A DNA stretch of 64,000 nucleotides from Lachnospiraceae bacterium (GTDB lineage: Bacteria; Bacillota; Clostridia; Lachnospirales; Lachnospiraceae). This document shows, piece after piece, positions 1-8,408 of the stretch (positions are counted from its first letter, which is position 1; each line of letters opens with the position of its first letter). Position numbers and translations under genes: made by a program. The notes under the pieces are model-generated. The model saw only the letters and a program-made list of their open reading frames with translations. It was not told where the DNA came from and made no database searches. The stretch lies in the NCBI GenBank assembly GCA_025758065.1, contig CP107199.1:3879501-3943500 (forward strand), read 5' to 3'.

Positions 1-129
1 AAAAATCTCAAGCGCCTCTTCCCCATCTCCTGCTTCTACTACGGAAAATCCCTTATTTGTAAGGAAATCCTTTACCAGCTTCCGCATTCTCGCTTCATCA
101 TCAACCATTAATATTTTCAAAGCATCCAT
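1..129 (-). CDS. Response regulator, N-terminal fragment (runs off left edge)
   Basis: Only the first 43 codons lie in the window. They begin MDALKILMVDDEARMRKLVK and continue with a receiver-domain pattern: the acidic pair D10-D11 and the start of the first helix are visible. The phospho-accepting Asp and the output domain lie outside. The ATG at 127-129 is preceded by a strong AGGAGGAGCAGG ribosome binding site. An extended -10 promoter and a pair of TTCACA direct repeats lie just upstream, which would suit an OmpR/PhoB-class regulator controlling itself, but the output domain cannot be seen. Confidence 0.85.
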   Translation of the reverse strand, partial: MDALKILMVDDEARMRKLVKDFLTNKGFSVVEAGDGEEALEIF

Positions 130-168
130 TTCCTGCTCCTCCTGCCTGTTTTACCTGCTTTCGTCCTT

Positions 169-177
169 ATTATAACA
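169..177 (-). promoter_or_regulatory. Extended -10 promoter for the response regulator
   Basis: On the minus strand the sequence TGTTATAAT (TG, one base, TATAAT) lies about 40 bp before the regulator start codon. No good -35 is seen at 17 bp, as expected for an extended -10 promoter or an activated one. Confidence 0.5.
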
Positions 178-200
178 AAAAAATCCGGTTTTTCTACGCT

Positions 201-223
201 TTCACACAAGTTTCACAACTTGT
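201..223. promoter_or_regulatory. Candidate response-regulator box (TTCACA-N5-TTCACA)
   Basis: Two TTCACA hexamers (201-206 and 212-217) are spaced 11 bp centre to centre, overlapping a perfect 7-bp inverted repeat ACAAGTT/AACTTGT (206-212, 217-223). Eleven-base-pair direct repeats are typical of OmpR/PhoB-family binding sites and TT(A/C/T)ACA repeats of Bacillus PhoP. The site sits upstream of the -10 of the response regulator gene. The link is inferred from position only. Confidence 0.35.
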
Positions 224-293
224 CAGTACGCAAGAAAAGTTTCAAGGCAAAACGAGATCAAAACAGGATCATCAAAGCCAAAATATAAAAACA

Positions 294-330
294 GCCGGGA
301 CATGTTCATTTACATATCCCGGCCTACTTC
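294..330 (-). terminator. Intrinsic terminator of the DUF1292 gene
   Basis: A 7-bp stem GCCGGGA (294-300)/TCCCGGC (317-323) lies 23 bp past the stop codon, followed on the minus strand by a short U-rich run. Confidence 0.7.
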
Positions 331-345
331 ATCAAATATTTAGCA

Positions 346-669
346 TCAGTCGTCTAAATCTTCTTCACTTACCAGCTCGTCGTATTCCTGATCGTCTAAC
401 ATTTCGTCAAATGCATCTGCAACGATCTCATATTCATCATCATCCACAATGTTATCCAGAACAGGAGTTCCGTCTTCTGTCTCGCTGTAACGGTACAGAT
501 AAACTTCTCCTTCTTCTGACTCTGCTCCTTCCATAGGAAGAAGGGCAATATATTCACGGTCTCCTGCAGAGAAGATGTTAAGAACTACGCACTCGATCTC
601 AGAATCATCATCTAATGTCAGGGTAACAGTCATTTCCTCTTCTTCATTTAAATTCTTCTCGTCTGCCAT
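346..669 (-). CDS. DUF1292 family acidic protein (YrzB-like)
   Basis: The 107-residue protein is very acidic, with Asp/Glu clusters at both ends. The central part, about residues 12-65 (MTVTLTLDDDSEIECVVLNI, then a YIALLP stretch and a VYLYRY stretch), fits the small all-beta DUF1292 family found across Firmicutes, whose function is unknown. In many relatives such genes lie near ruvX and mreB-type loci; here it stands alone between a cobalamin adenosyltransferase and a response regulator. It has its own terminator. A ribosome binding site (AAAGGAATAAAAT) precedes the ATG. Confidence 0.85.
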   Translation of the reverse strand: MADEKNLNEEEEMTVTLTLDDDSEIECVVLNIFSAGDREYIALLPMEGAESEEGEVYLYRYSETEDGTPVLDNIVDDDEYEIVADAFDEMLDDQEYDELVSEEDLDD

Positions 670-758
670 ATTTTATTCCTTTCATATCCAATCCGGTTAA
701 ATGTTACAGCCTTTCGCTGTCCACTTACACTTTATCAGACTGCCTGTAAAATTGCAAG

Positions 759-1352
759 CTAATATTCAATCCCTTTTCTGGCGGGGATCCCCCTCGTGTA
801 AGGGTGGGCACGCATGACCATTTCTGTTACATAATCTGCGACTGCCAAAAGAGTCTCTGAAGGATTTCTCCCAGTCAGGATCACTTCTAATTTTTCCGGC
901 TTACTGCCGATCAGTTCCAATAAGCGTTCTTCCTCTATAAAGCCAAGGGTGCAGGCCCCTACTGCCTCATCTAAGACCAGCATATCTATCTCCTGGTCCA
1001 AAGCCATTTTCCAGGCTTTTTCCAGCTCTTTTCCGTAATATTCCTTTGCCTCTTCTTTTTCTTCCTGTTTCATTTTCCATGAAAATCCAAACTGTCTTGT
1101 GCATGGAAGAACTGTTATCCCCGGAATCTGCTTTAAAGCTTCCACTTCCCCGGAATGATCATTTTTCAGGAATCGCTTTATCAATACGGTCTTCCCGTTT
1201 CCTGCTGCACGGACTGCAGCACCTACAGAAGCTGTCGTTTTGCCTTTTCCGTTCCCGCAGTAAATATGCACCAGGCCACCTGTCCTTTTAACAGCTTCCA
1301 TCTCTTTATTTTCTTCCCTGCTGTCCATTTGTTTTTTTATTTGAATTTCCAT
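759..1352 (-). CDS. Cob(I)alamin/cobyrinate adenosyltransferase, CobA/BtuR type
   Basis: P-loop nucleotide-binding protein of about 197 residues. After a basic leader the core starts with VHIYCGNGKGKTTASVGAAV, the P-loop typical of ATP:corrinoid adenosyltransferases of the BtuR/CobO family. A later LVLDEAVGA stretch is the Walker B region, and LTGRNP is another family landmark. These enzymes transfer the adenosyl group of ATP to Co(I) corrinoid. The frame can be read back to a TTG at 1379, but the ATG at 1352 is preferred because an AGGGAG site lies 12 bases before it. The gene then overlaps the end of the upstream helicase by 47 bases, implying translational coupling. No cobalamin riboswitch or other cob gene is present nearby. 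Confidence 0.88.
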   Translation of the reverse strand: MEIQIKKQMDSREENKEMEAVKRTGGLVHIYCGNGKGKTTASVGAAVRAAGNGKTVLIKRFLKNDHSGEVEALKQIPGITVLPCTRQFGFSWKMKQEEKEEAKEYYGKELEKAWKMALDQEIDMLVLDEAVGACTLGFIEEERLLELIGSKPEKLEVILTGRNPSETLLAVADYVTEMVMRAHPYTRGIPARKGIEY

Positions 1353-3204
1353 TTTTTTCCATATCTCCCTTGTCGCCAAGAAGTCCTGCCTCTACAACAA
1401 ACCGTGATACCGTCTGCCTCTTGTGATACCGTTCTTTCACATAAAAAATATGCAGCCGGTCCTTTGCCCTGGTCATAGCCACATAGAACATACGCCGTTC
1501 TTCTTCCATATCAGGTTCTAAGACCGCCTTATGATGGGGAGTTATGCCCTCATTTGCATCCAGTATATATACTACTTTAAATTCCAGACCTTTGCAGCTA
1601 TGCATAGTCATCAGGCTGACGCCTTCTTTTTCTGCTTCCCGAAGGGCCGACTGCTCCTTTAGCTGCTCTTTGTACTCGTCCATATGGTTAAACCATTCCT
1701 CATAGGTTTTAAATGGCATAGAGCTTTCCTGAAGGGCATCTAAAACCTCAAACAGATCCTCCGGCTTTAATCGTCGTTCATTTGCATATTGTCTCAGATA
1801 ATCGTCATATCCAATGGCTTTCCGGATGTAGTTTACTGCACCTGCAGGAGCCATATCCCGAAGCATTTCCAGATCGTATACCAGTTGATCAATACGGTCT
1901 AACATCCAGTTTTTATCCTGATAGAAGGAACGCAGCTGCTCCCACCGGATCACTTTGCTGTCTAATGCATCACGGCTGATGTATCTGGCGGGCCGGTTAA
2001 TGATCTGGAGTATATTTGACCTGCTTAAATCTCCCAATGCTGCATAAATATAGCAAAACACGTTTCTGGAAATCCAGTGTTCATAAAGATTTGGTACTGT
2101 ATCCCGCATATGAAAAGGGATATTATACTCCATCATCCGCTCAATAAGAAGCCTTGGTCCCTGATTGGTGCGGTATAAAACCGCCATATCCTCATAAGCG
2201 ATGCCCATCTTGTGATAATCCCGCAGTTCTTCTGTAATGGCCTTTGTCTCAGTTAATGGGTCCGGCCATTCTTTTATAAATACAGGACAGCCTTTTCCCC
2301 GGTTTCCACGGATTTCTTTCGGGAAACGTGTTTTATTACAGGCGATCAGCTTCCCCGCACTTTCGATCACCGGGTCCACACAGCGGTAATTTACATCCAG
2401 CAAAATACGCTCAGCGTCTGAATAATCCTTTTCAAATCCCAGCATCAGCTCCGGTCTTGCCCCCCGAAAACGGTAAATAGACTGGTCATCATCTCCCACA
2501 ATAAACAGGTTATTTTCCGGCAGTGCCAGCATTTTTATGATCTCATACTGGATCCGGTTGATATCCTGAAATTCATCGATAAGTATGTATTTATATTTTC
2601 TCTGCCACGCCTGTAAAATATCCTTACGTTCTTTAAAAAGCTCATAGCACATGGCAAGCATGTCATCAAAGTCCAGAAGTCCCTGTTTGCGGAGACAACC
2701 TTCATAACCTTCATACAGCTCTTTAAAGACTGTCTGGGAGCAGCTTTTCGCATAATAATTATCAAGGGACATTAGTTCCCCTTTAATAAGACTGATCTCT
2801 GACAGCACCGAGGCAATAAACTCCCCTTCGTCCTCGATCTCCAGATCTGTGCGGTCTAACTGCTCCCTGATAAACTGGATGCGCTGCTCTTCTTTTACGA
2901 TATTGGACGCCTGATACCGGTATGCCAGTTTTAATATCATAAAAAAGACAGAATGAAAAGTCCCAAAAGAAACTCTGCTGCATCCTGTCCCGGTTATCCG
3001 TTCATATCGTTCTTTCATTTCATGGGCTGCTGCCCTGGTAAAAGTGATCACCAGGATATTTCCAGGCTCCACGCCCACTTTTTCCGTTAAATAACGGACC
3101 CGGTTGGTAATGACCGTAGTCTTACCTGAACCGGGCCCTGCAAGTACAAGGGCAGGTCCGTCAGTGTGACGGATCGCCCTTTTCTGTGCTTCATTAAAAG
3201 CCAT
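1306..3204 (-). CDS. UvrD/PcrA-family ATP-dependent DNA helicase
   Basis: Superfamily 1A helicase of 632 residues. Motifs in order: Q-motif region FNEAQKRAIRH (residues 3-13); Walker A GPGSGKTTV (about 23-31); motif II LIDEFQDINRIQYEI (about 210); motif III GDDDQSIYRFRGARPE; motif IV VNYRC; motif V TMHSCKGLEF; motif VI MFYVAMTRAKDRL near the C terminus. It is about 100 residues shorter than typical PcrA (around 730) and lacks the usual C-terminal tail. It may therefore be an accessory UvrD-like enzyme and not the housekeeping PcrA. The gene begins 3 bp after the gltX stop, so the two are probably co-transcribed. Confidence 0.9.
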   Translation of the reverse strand: MAFNEAQKRAIRHTDGPALVLAGPGSGKTTVITNRVRYLTEKVGVEPGNILVITFTRAAAHEMKERYERITGTGCSRVSFGTFHSVFFMILKLAYRYQASNIVKEEQRIQFIREQLDRTDLEIEDEGEFIASVLSEISLIKGELMSLDNYYAKSCSQTVFKELYEGYEGCLRKQGLLDFDDMLAMCYELFKERKDILQAWQRKYKYILIDEFQDINRIQYEIIKMLALPENNLFIVGDDDQSIYRFRGARPELMLGFEKDYSDAERILLDVNYRCVDPVIESAGKLIACNKTRFPKEIRGNRGKGCPVFIKEWPDPLTETKAITEELRDYHKMGIAYEDMAVLYRTNQGPRLLIERMMEYNIPFHMRDTVPNLYEHWISRNVFCYIYAALGDLSRSNILQIINRPARYISRDALDSKVIRWEQLRSFYQDKNWMLDRIDQLVYDLEMLRDMAPAGAVNYIRKAIGYDDYLRQYANERRLKPEDLFEVLDALQESSMPFKTYEEWFNHMDEYKEQLKEQSALREAEKEGVSLMTMHSCKGLEFKVVYILDANEGITPHHKAVLEPDMEEERRMFYVAMTRAKDRLHIFYVKERYHKRQTVSRFVVEAGLLGDKGDMEKNGNSNKKTNGQQGRK

Positions 3205-3207
3205 GTA

Positions 3208-4656
3208 TTAAGCCTCCAGCATTTCAATGCCTTTGCGGATACGTTTTAATGATTCTTCTTTTCCAAGAACTTCCATGATCTCAGTTGCGCCTGCAGGAGT
3301 CATCTGCTTGCCGGAAACAGCAGTACGGACCGGCCACATAACAAATCCGGTCTTTACGCCAGTTTCACTTACATAAGCAGAAAGCGCTGCAAACAGGGCA
3401 TCATTACTGAAATCTTCCTGTGCTTCCAGAATAGGGAGTACATCTTTTAATACTTTAAGGGAAGTCTCTGCATTTGTCTTCATCTTCTTGTGAGTATACA
3501 TAGCAATGTCGTACTCAGGCAGTGTCTCAAAGAAATCAATGTGATCCCTGATCTCCGGGAAAACTTCAATCCTTGTCTTTACCATATTTGCGATCTTCTT
3601 AAGATCTAAATCTTTCTTGATCACTTCTTTTAAATATGGCTCAGCCAGCTTATAGAAACGCTCAAAATCCATTGCCTTAATGTACTCGCCATTCATCCAG
3701 CGAAGCTTAGTCATATCAAATACAGACGGAGACTTATTCATACGATGATAGTCAAATTCCTTTACCATCTCTTCAAGTGAAAAAATCTCATTATTACCTT
3801 CTGGAGACCATCCAAGAAGTGCTACATAATTTACGATAGCTTCCGGAACAAAGCCCTGTTCTACCAGGTCTTCAAAAGAGGAATGTCCACAGCGCTTGCT
3901 TAACTTGTGATGACTTTCATCAGTGATCAGCGGGCAGTGTACATAGACCGGAACTTCCCAGCCAAAAGCATCGTAAAGACGGTTATATTTTGGAGAAGAA
4001 GAAAGATACTCATTTCCTCTTACTACATGGGTAATGCCCATCAGATGATCGTCTACTACATTTGCAAAGTTGTAGGTAGGATAACCATCAGATTTGATCA
4101 GGACCATATCATCCAGTTCAGAGTTATCTACAGTAATATCCCCATAGATCTCATCATGGAAAGTAGTGGTTCCCTCAGTCGGGTTATTCTGACGGATAAC
4201 AAATGGCTTACCGGCAGCCAGATTTGCTTCTACTTCCTCTTTAGAAAGATGCAGACAGTGCTTATCATAAGTCATGATCTCCTCACCGTTTACAGTCTTT
4301 CTTAAGGTTTCCAGACGCTCTGGTGTACAGAAGCAGTAATATGCTTCTCCCTTTTCTACCAGTTTCTTCGCATATTCCATATAGATTCCAGAAGCCTGAC
4401 GCTCACTCTGGACATAAGGACCGCAGCCGCCGTCCTTGTCCGGTCCCTCATCGTGGACCAGACCGGTTTCTTCCAGGGTTCTGTAAATGATATCTACAGC
4501 GCCTTCTACATAACGCTCTTGGTCAGTATCTTCTATTCTTAAAAGGAAGTCGCCTCCCTCATGTTTAGCGATCAGGTACGCATACAGTGCTGTTCTTAAA
4601 TTTCCGACGTGCATTCTTCCTGTAGGGCTTGGTGCATATCTTGTTCTTACTTTCAT
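3208..4656 (-). CDS. gltX: Glutamyl-tRNA synthetase
   Basis: Class I aminoacyl-tRNA synthetase of 482 residues that charges tRNA-Glu, and possibly tRNA-Gln for later amidation. The HIGH-type signature is in RYAPSPTGRMHVGNLRTALY at residues 5-24, and the KMSKS-type loop is KLSKRCG around residue 253. The anticodon-binding domain makes up the C-terminal third. The gene lies 17 bp downstream of pnp and 3 bp upstream of the helicase, suggesting one transcript. Confidence 0.97.
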   Translation of the reverse strand: MKVRTRYAPSPTGRMHVGNLRTALYAYLIAKHEGGDFLLRIEDTDQERYVEGAVDIIYRTLEETGLVHDEGPDKDGGCGPYVQSERQASGIYMEYAKKLVEKGEAYYCFCTPERLETLRKTVNGEEIMTYDKHCLHLSKEEVEANLAAGKPFVIRQNNPTEGTTTFHDEIYGDITVDNSELDDMVLIKSDGYPTYNFANVVDDHLMGITHVVRGNEYLSSSPKYNRLYDAFGWEVPVYVHCPLITDESHHKLSKRCGHSSFEDLVEQGFVPEAIVNYVALLGWSPEGNNEIFSLEEMVKEFDYHRMNKSPSVFDMTKLRWMNGEYIKAMDFERFYKLAEPYLKEVIKKDLDLKKIANMVKTRIEVFPEIRDHIDFFETLPEYDIAMYTHKKMKTNAETSLKVLKDVLPILEAQEDFSNDALFAALSAYVSETGVKTGFVMWPVRTAVSGKQMTPAGATEIMEVLGKEESLKRIRKGIEMLEA

Positions 4657-4673
4657 TTTCTCACCCTCTGATC

Positions 4674-6782
4674 TTAGTTTTCTTCTTTCTTCTCTGCCAG
4701 ATCGCTTGGTCTCATGGTCAGGTTGATCCTTCCCATCTTGTCAACTTCTGCAACCTTAACAGTTACTTCGTCACCGATGTTTACAACATCTTCTACCTTT
4801 GCAACACGCTTGTCAGACAGTTTGGAAATGTGTACCATACCGTCTTTATTTGGTGCTAACTGTACAAATGCCCCGAAGTTCATAATACGTACTACCTTGC
4901 CGGTAAATACCATTCCTGCTTCGATATCAGTAACGATTCCGGTGATGATCGCAATCGCACGGTTGATCATAGCCTCGTCAGTACCGCAAACATTTACAAT
5001 ACCTTCATCACTGATGTCGATCTTAACACCGGTCTCTTCAATGATCTTGTTGATCACTTTGCCCTGCTTGCCGACTACATCGCCGATCTTCTGAGGATCA
5101 ATGGTGATCTGCTTGATCTTTGGAGCGTACTGGCTTAAGTGCTTTCTAGGCTCGCTGATAACAGGCTTCATAACATTGTCTAAGATGTACATTCTCGCTT
5201 CACGGGTTCTTGCGATAGCCTCTTCAATGATCGGACGGGTCAGACCATGGATCTTAATATCCATCTGGATAGCAGTAATACCCTTTTCAGTACCGCCTAC
5301 CTTAAAATCCATATCACCAAAGAAATCTTCCAGTCCCTGAATATCAGTCAGAACGATATAATCATCATCAGTCTCACCAGTTACCAGACCACAGGAAATA
5401 CCTGCTACCATACTCTTGATCGGTACACCAGCTGCCATTAAGGACAAAGTAGATGCACAGATACTTGCCTGAGAGGTAGAACCATTGGATTCCATAGTCT
5501 CTGATACAGTACGGATCGCATATGGGAACTCTTCTTCACTTGGAAGTACAGGAACTAATGCACGTTCAGCCAGTGCGCCATGTCCGATTTCACGACGGCC
5601 CGGTCCTCTGCTCGGCTTTGTCTCGCCTACTGAGAATGACGGGAAGTTGTAATGATGCATGTAACGCTTTGTGGTCTCATTTGCATCTAATCCATCAATC
5701 TTCTGTGCCTCAGATAATGGTGCCAGAGTGCAGGCATTTAAGATCTGGGTCTGTCCACGGGTGAACATGCCTGAGCCATGGACTCTTGGAAGGATATCGA
5801 CCTCAGCTGCTAATGGACGGATCTGTGTAATAGCACGGCCGTCTGGACGCTTGTGGTCCTTTAAGATCATCTTGCGGACAGTCTTCTTCTCATACTGGTA
5901 AATAGCATCACCTAATAATGGCAGCCACTCTTCATTCTCAGCAAATGCTTCTTCCAGACGCTCAGTAATAGCAGCAATATTTGCTTCACGTGTCTGCTTG
6001 TCATCTGTAAATACAGCTGTTTCCATCTCTTCAGACGGAACGATCTCTTTGATCGCTGCAAATAATTCTTCCGGAACTGCGCAGCTTTCATAGGTGTGCT
6101 TTTCTTTTCCGCACTCAGCTACAATAGTATCGATAAAGCGGATGATCTCCTGATTTACTTCATGAGCTTTAAAAATAGCCTCGATCATCTTCTGCTCAGG
6201 AACTTCCTTAGCGCCTGCTTCGATCATGATAACTTTCTCTCTGGTAGAAGCTACAGTCAGGGCCATTTCAGATACCTGTCTCTGGGCAGAAGTCGGGTTG
6301 ATAATAAACTCACCATCAATAAGACCTACCTGGGTGGTAGCGCAAGGTCCGTCAAATGGGATATCGGAAATGCTGGTAGCAATGGCAGAACCAAGCATAG
6401 CAGTCAGCTCCGGGCTGCAGTCTGGATCTACAGACATAACTACATTGTCTAAGGTTACATCATTGCGGTAATCCTTTGGGAACAGCGGACGCATAGGACG
6501 GTCGATAACACGGGATGTCAGGATAGCGTTTTCAGATGCCTTTCCCTCTCTTTTGTTAAAACCGCCTGGGATCTTTCCTACAGAATAAAATTTCTCCTCA
6601 TATTCTACACTTAAAGGGAAGAAATCAATGCCTTCTCTCGGCTTTGCAGATGCAGTTGCTGTAGAAAGTACTACGGTATCGCCGTAATGCATAAATGCTG
6701 CACCATTTGCCTGGGCTGCTACACGGCCAACTTCTACAGTCAGCTTACGTCCAGCCAGGTCCATACTGAAACTCTTAAACAT
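4674..6782 (-). CDS. pnp: Polynucleotide phosphorylase
   Basis: Phosphorolytic 3'-5' exoribonuclease of 702 residues, a core RNA-decay enzyme. It starts MFKSFSMDLAGRKLTVEVGR and contains two RNase PH domains (about 1-210 and 300-530) joined by an alpha-helical domain. A KH domain (DPQKIGDVVGKQGKVINKII) and a C-terminal S1 domain (VFTGKVVRIMNFGAFVQLAP) follow. The frame runs 26 codons further upstream, but the ATG at 6782 has a good AAGGAGA site 5-6 bases before it and matches the family start. The gene follows rpsO, the classical order. The 300-bp gap between them is unusually rich in hairpins. Confidence 0.97.
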   Translation of the reverse strand: MFKSFSMDLAGRKLTVEVGRVAAQANGAAFMHYGDTVVLSTATASAKPREGIDFFPLSVEYEEKFYSVGKIPGGFNKREGKASENAILTSRVIDRPMRPLFPKDYRNDVTLDNVVMSVDPDCSPELTAMLGSAIATSISDIPFDGPCATTQVGLIDGEFIINPTSAQRQVSEMALTVASTREKVIMIEAGAKEVPEQKMIEAIFKAHEVNQEIIRFIDTIVAECGKEKHTYESCAVPEELFAAIKEIVPSEEMETAVFTDDKQTREANIAAITERLEEAFAENEEWLPLLGDAIYQYEKKTVRKMILKDHKRPDGRAITQIRPLAAEVDILPRVHGSGMFTRGQTQILNACTLAPLSEAQKIDGLDANETTKRYMHHYNFPSFSVGETKPSRGPGRREIGHGALAERALVPVLPSEEEFPYAIRTVSETMESNGSTSQASICASTLSLMAAGVPIKSMVAGISCGLVTGETDDDYIVLTDIQGLEDFFGDMDFKVGGTEKGITAIQMDIKIHGLTRPIIEEAIARTREARMYILDNVMKPVISEPRKHLSQYAPKIKQITIDPQKIGDVVGKQGKVINKIIEETGVKIDISDEGIVNVCGTDEAMINRAIAIITGIVTDIEAGMVFTGKVVRIMNFGAFVQLAPNKDGMVHISKLSDKRVAKVEDVVNIGDEVTVKVAEVDKMGRINLTMRPSDLAEKKEEN

Positions 6783-6876
6783 GGGTGTCTCCTTTTCTCT
6801 TTGCGTACTTCCCTTCCGGGAGCACATTCTCTTAATGTAACTTGTAACGTTCTGCAACAAATAAGTTTTTCACAGG

Positions 6877-6955
6877 GCAAAAGACGCCGAAACTACTGAT
6901 CTATCCCAAACCTTCTGTTTGGGACACATCAGCGGTCCCGGAGTTTTCCTTTTGC
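6877..6955 (-). promoter_or_regulatory. Long imperfect hairpin in the pnp leader
   Basis: A 79-nt element with nested complementary segments lies about 95 nt before the pnp start. The outer arms are GCAAAAG/CTTTTGC, then AAACT/AGTTT, then CTGAT/ATCAG, and innermost TCCCAAAC/GTTTGGGA around a 5-nt loop. In E. coli, pnp is autoregulated through a leader stem cut by RNase III. A similar role here is an inference from position and shape. Confidence 0.6.
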
Positions 6956-6964
6956 GACTGTCTT

Positions 6965-7003
6965 CATGCAAATATAGGGTGGAGTAACCTCCACCCTAGC
7001 ATG
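6965..7003 (-). terminator. Strong hairpin between rpsO and pnp
   Basis: A perfect 9-bp stem AGGGTGGAG (6976-6984)/CTCCACCCT (6989-6997) with a 4-nt loop, extended by TCATGC/GCATGA flanks. No long U-run follows on the minus strand, so it may be a processing or RNA-stability hairpin and not a true terminator. Confidence 0.5.
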
Positions 7004-7004
7004 A

Positions 7005-7080
7005 ATGAAAGTTGCCAAATGCCTATGCGTCCCTCATGTGCAAACACTCAGTCCACATAGCAGTCCGGCAACACTTTCAT
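7005..7080 (-). ncRNA. Compact 76-nt hairpin immediately after the rpsO stop
   Basis: ATGAAAGTTGCC at 7005-7016 pairs with GGCAA-ACTTTCAT at 7067-7080 (one bulged C), and an inner CTATG/CATAG pair closes the loop. The element starts 3 bases after the rpsO stop codon. It could stabilise the 3' end of rpsO mRNA. No known RNA family is recognised. Confidence 0.35.
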
Positions 7081-7082
7081 AA

Positions 7083-7349
7083 TTACTTTCTGATTCCAAG
7101 CTTTTCGATCAGAGCACGGTAGCCTTCCAGATCGGTCTTCTTCAGGTAATCAAGAAGTCCTCTTCTGTGTCCAACCATCATCAGAAGTCCTCTTCTGGAA
7201 TGATGATCCTTTGGATTCTGCTGAAGATGAGCAGTCAGTTCTGTGATTCTCTCTGTAAGGATAGCGATCTGAACTTCTGGTGAACCGGTATCTCCTGCTT
7301 TACGTCCGTACTGTGCGATAATCTCTGCTTTCTTTTCCTTAGAAATCAT
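7083..7349 (-). CDS. rpsO: 30S ribosomal protein S15
   Basis: 88 residues, the family's usual length. It starts MISKEKKAEIIAQYGRKAGD and contains the typical HHSRRGLLMMVGHRRGLLDY core that binds 16S rRNA helices 20-22. A strong AGGAGG site precedes the ATG. The 105-bp gap on its 5' side carries a GC-rich hairpin (about 7390-7425) that could be an S15 autoregulatory leader, judged from position alone. Confidence 0.98.
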   Translation of the reverse strand: MISKEKKAEIIAQYGRKAGDTGSPEVQIAILTERITELTAHLQQNPKDHHSRRGLLMMVGHRRGLLDYLKKTDLEGYRALIEKLGIRK

Positions 7350-7454
7350 GGTAATTCCTCCTAAAATAAATTAATTTTCTCACCTTAAACCAGGCTGCCG
7401 GCTGGAGTCACCAGGCAACGGGGCTTCGGCGTTTTTTCATACCTGATTACTGTA

Positions 7455-8408
7455 TCATATTTTAACCGGGTTGTAAAGGGGATTTTCCGCAAAATACCTA
7501 AGGGCAAATTCTTTATCTTTTTCGATCCGTTCTTTTAACTCTTCTAAGGAAGCAAATTTCTGTTCTCCCCGGTCAAACTCTAAAAGCTGGACCTCGATCA
7601 TCTTGCCGTAAATGTCCCCGTTAAAATCAAAGATAAAAGTTTCTACCCCTACCGGATTATCTCCATGGATCGTAGGTTTTCTGCCAATATTGGTAACTCC
7701 CTTGTAATAGTTTCCTTCTGCAAGAACTCTGGATACGTAGACCCCGAATTTTGGCAGACGCTTATTTTCCGGTGGAATGATATTTGCTGTAGGAAATCCC
7801 AGTCTCGGTCCTCCGATATGATTACCGTGGACCACAATGCCATGTATAGCATAAGGTTCCCCCAACAGTTCATTTGCTTTTGCCACATTTCCCCTGGAAA
7901 GTTCTTCCCTGATATAGGTACTGCTGATATCTCTTCTGTGATCCTTTTCTTTTTCGATCACATAAAGACGAAAATCCAGTTCCCTGCTTAAAGTCCTGAG
8001 AAGCCCTACATTTCCGGCGCCTTTGTAACCAAAGCTGCAATCCGGCCCCACTACCACAGCCTTTGCTTTCATTCTCTTTACCAGGATATCCTTTACAAAT
8101 ACAGCCGGATCCATTTTCCGCACATCATCTGTAAAAGGATATTCCACTAGATAATCGATCCCCATTTTTTCCATATTATGCCGGCGTTCTTCACTTGTAG
8201 TGATCACAGTGGCTGTTTCTCCTGTTACAAGAGTAAGAGGAGCAGTACTGAATGTAAAAATAGCAGTTGCATAGCCCAGGCTTTCTTTTACTTCTTCCAT
8301 TGTACGAAGGAGCTTCTGGTGTCCCCTGTGTCTTCCATCAAATTTCCCAAGAGTCACAACTGTAGGCTCTTTCAGTTCAAAATCCACTGTATCTGCTATA
8401 TATCTCAT
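7455..8408 (-). CDS. ribF: Bifunctional riboflavin kinase / FAD synthetase
   Basis: Converts riboflavin to FMN and FMN to FAD. The protein of about 317 residues starts MRYIADTVDF. The N-terminal nucleotidyltransferase domain shows VVTLGKFDGRHRGHQKLL (about residues 18-35, the HxGH-type motif) and SSTYIREELSRGN. The C-terminal riboflavin-kinase domain shows GPRLGFPTANI and GVYVSRV. The ATG at 8408 overlaps the truB stop as ATGA and has an AGAAGGA site; the frame itself opens 15 codons earlier. No FMN riboswitch is seen, as expected for a gene embedded in the nusA-infB operon. Confidence 0.95.
   Translation of the reverse strand: MRYIADTVDFELKEPTVVTLGKFDGRHRGHQKLLRTMEEVKESLGYATAIFTFSTAPLTLVTGETATVITTSEERRHNMEKMGIDYLVEYPFTDDVRKMDPAVFVKDILVKRMKAKAVVVGPDCSFGYKGAGNVGLLRTLSRELDFRLYVIEKEKDHRRDISSTYIREELSRGNVAKANELLGEPYAIHGIVVHGNHIGGPRLGFPTANIIPPENKRLPKFGVYVSRVLAEGNYYKGVTNIGRKPTIHGDNPVGVETFIFDFNGDIYGKMIEVQLLEFDRGEQKFASLEELKERIEKDKEFALRYFAENPLYNPVKI

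Noticed and set aside
7350..7454. FMN riboswitch near ribF
   Set aside because: The gap lies downstream of ribF and contains no RFN-type conserved pattern; ribF is inside an operon.
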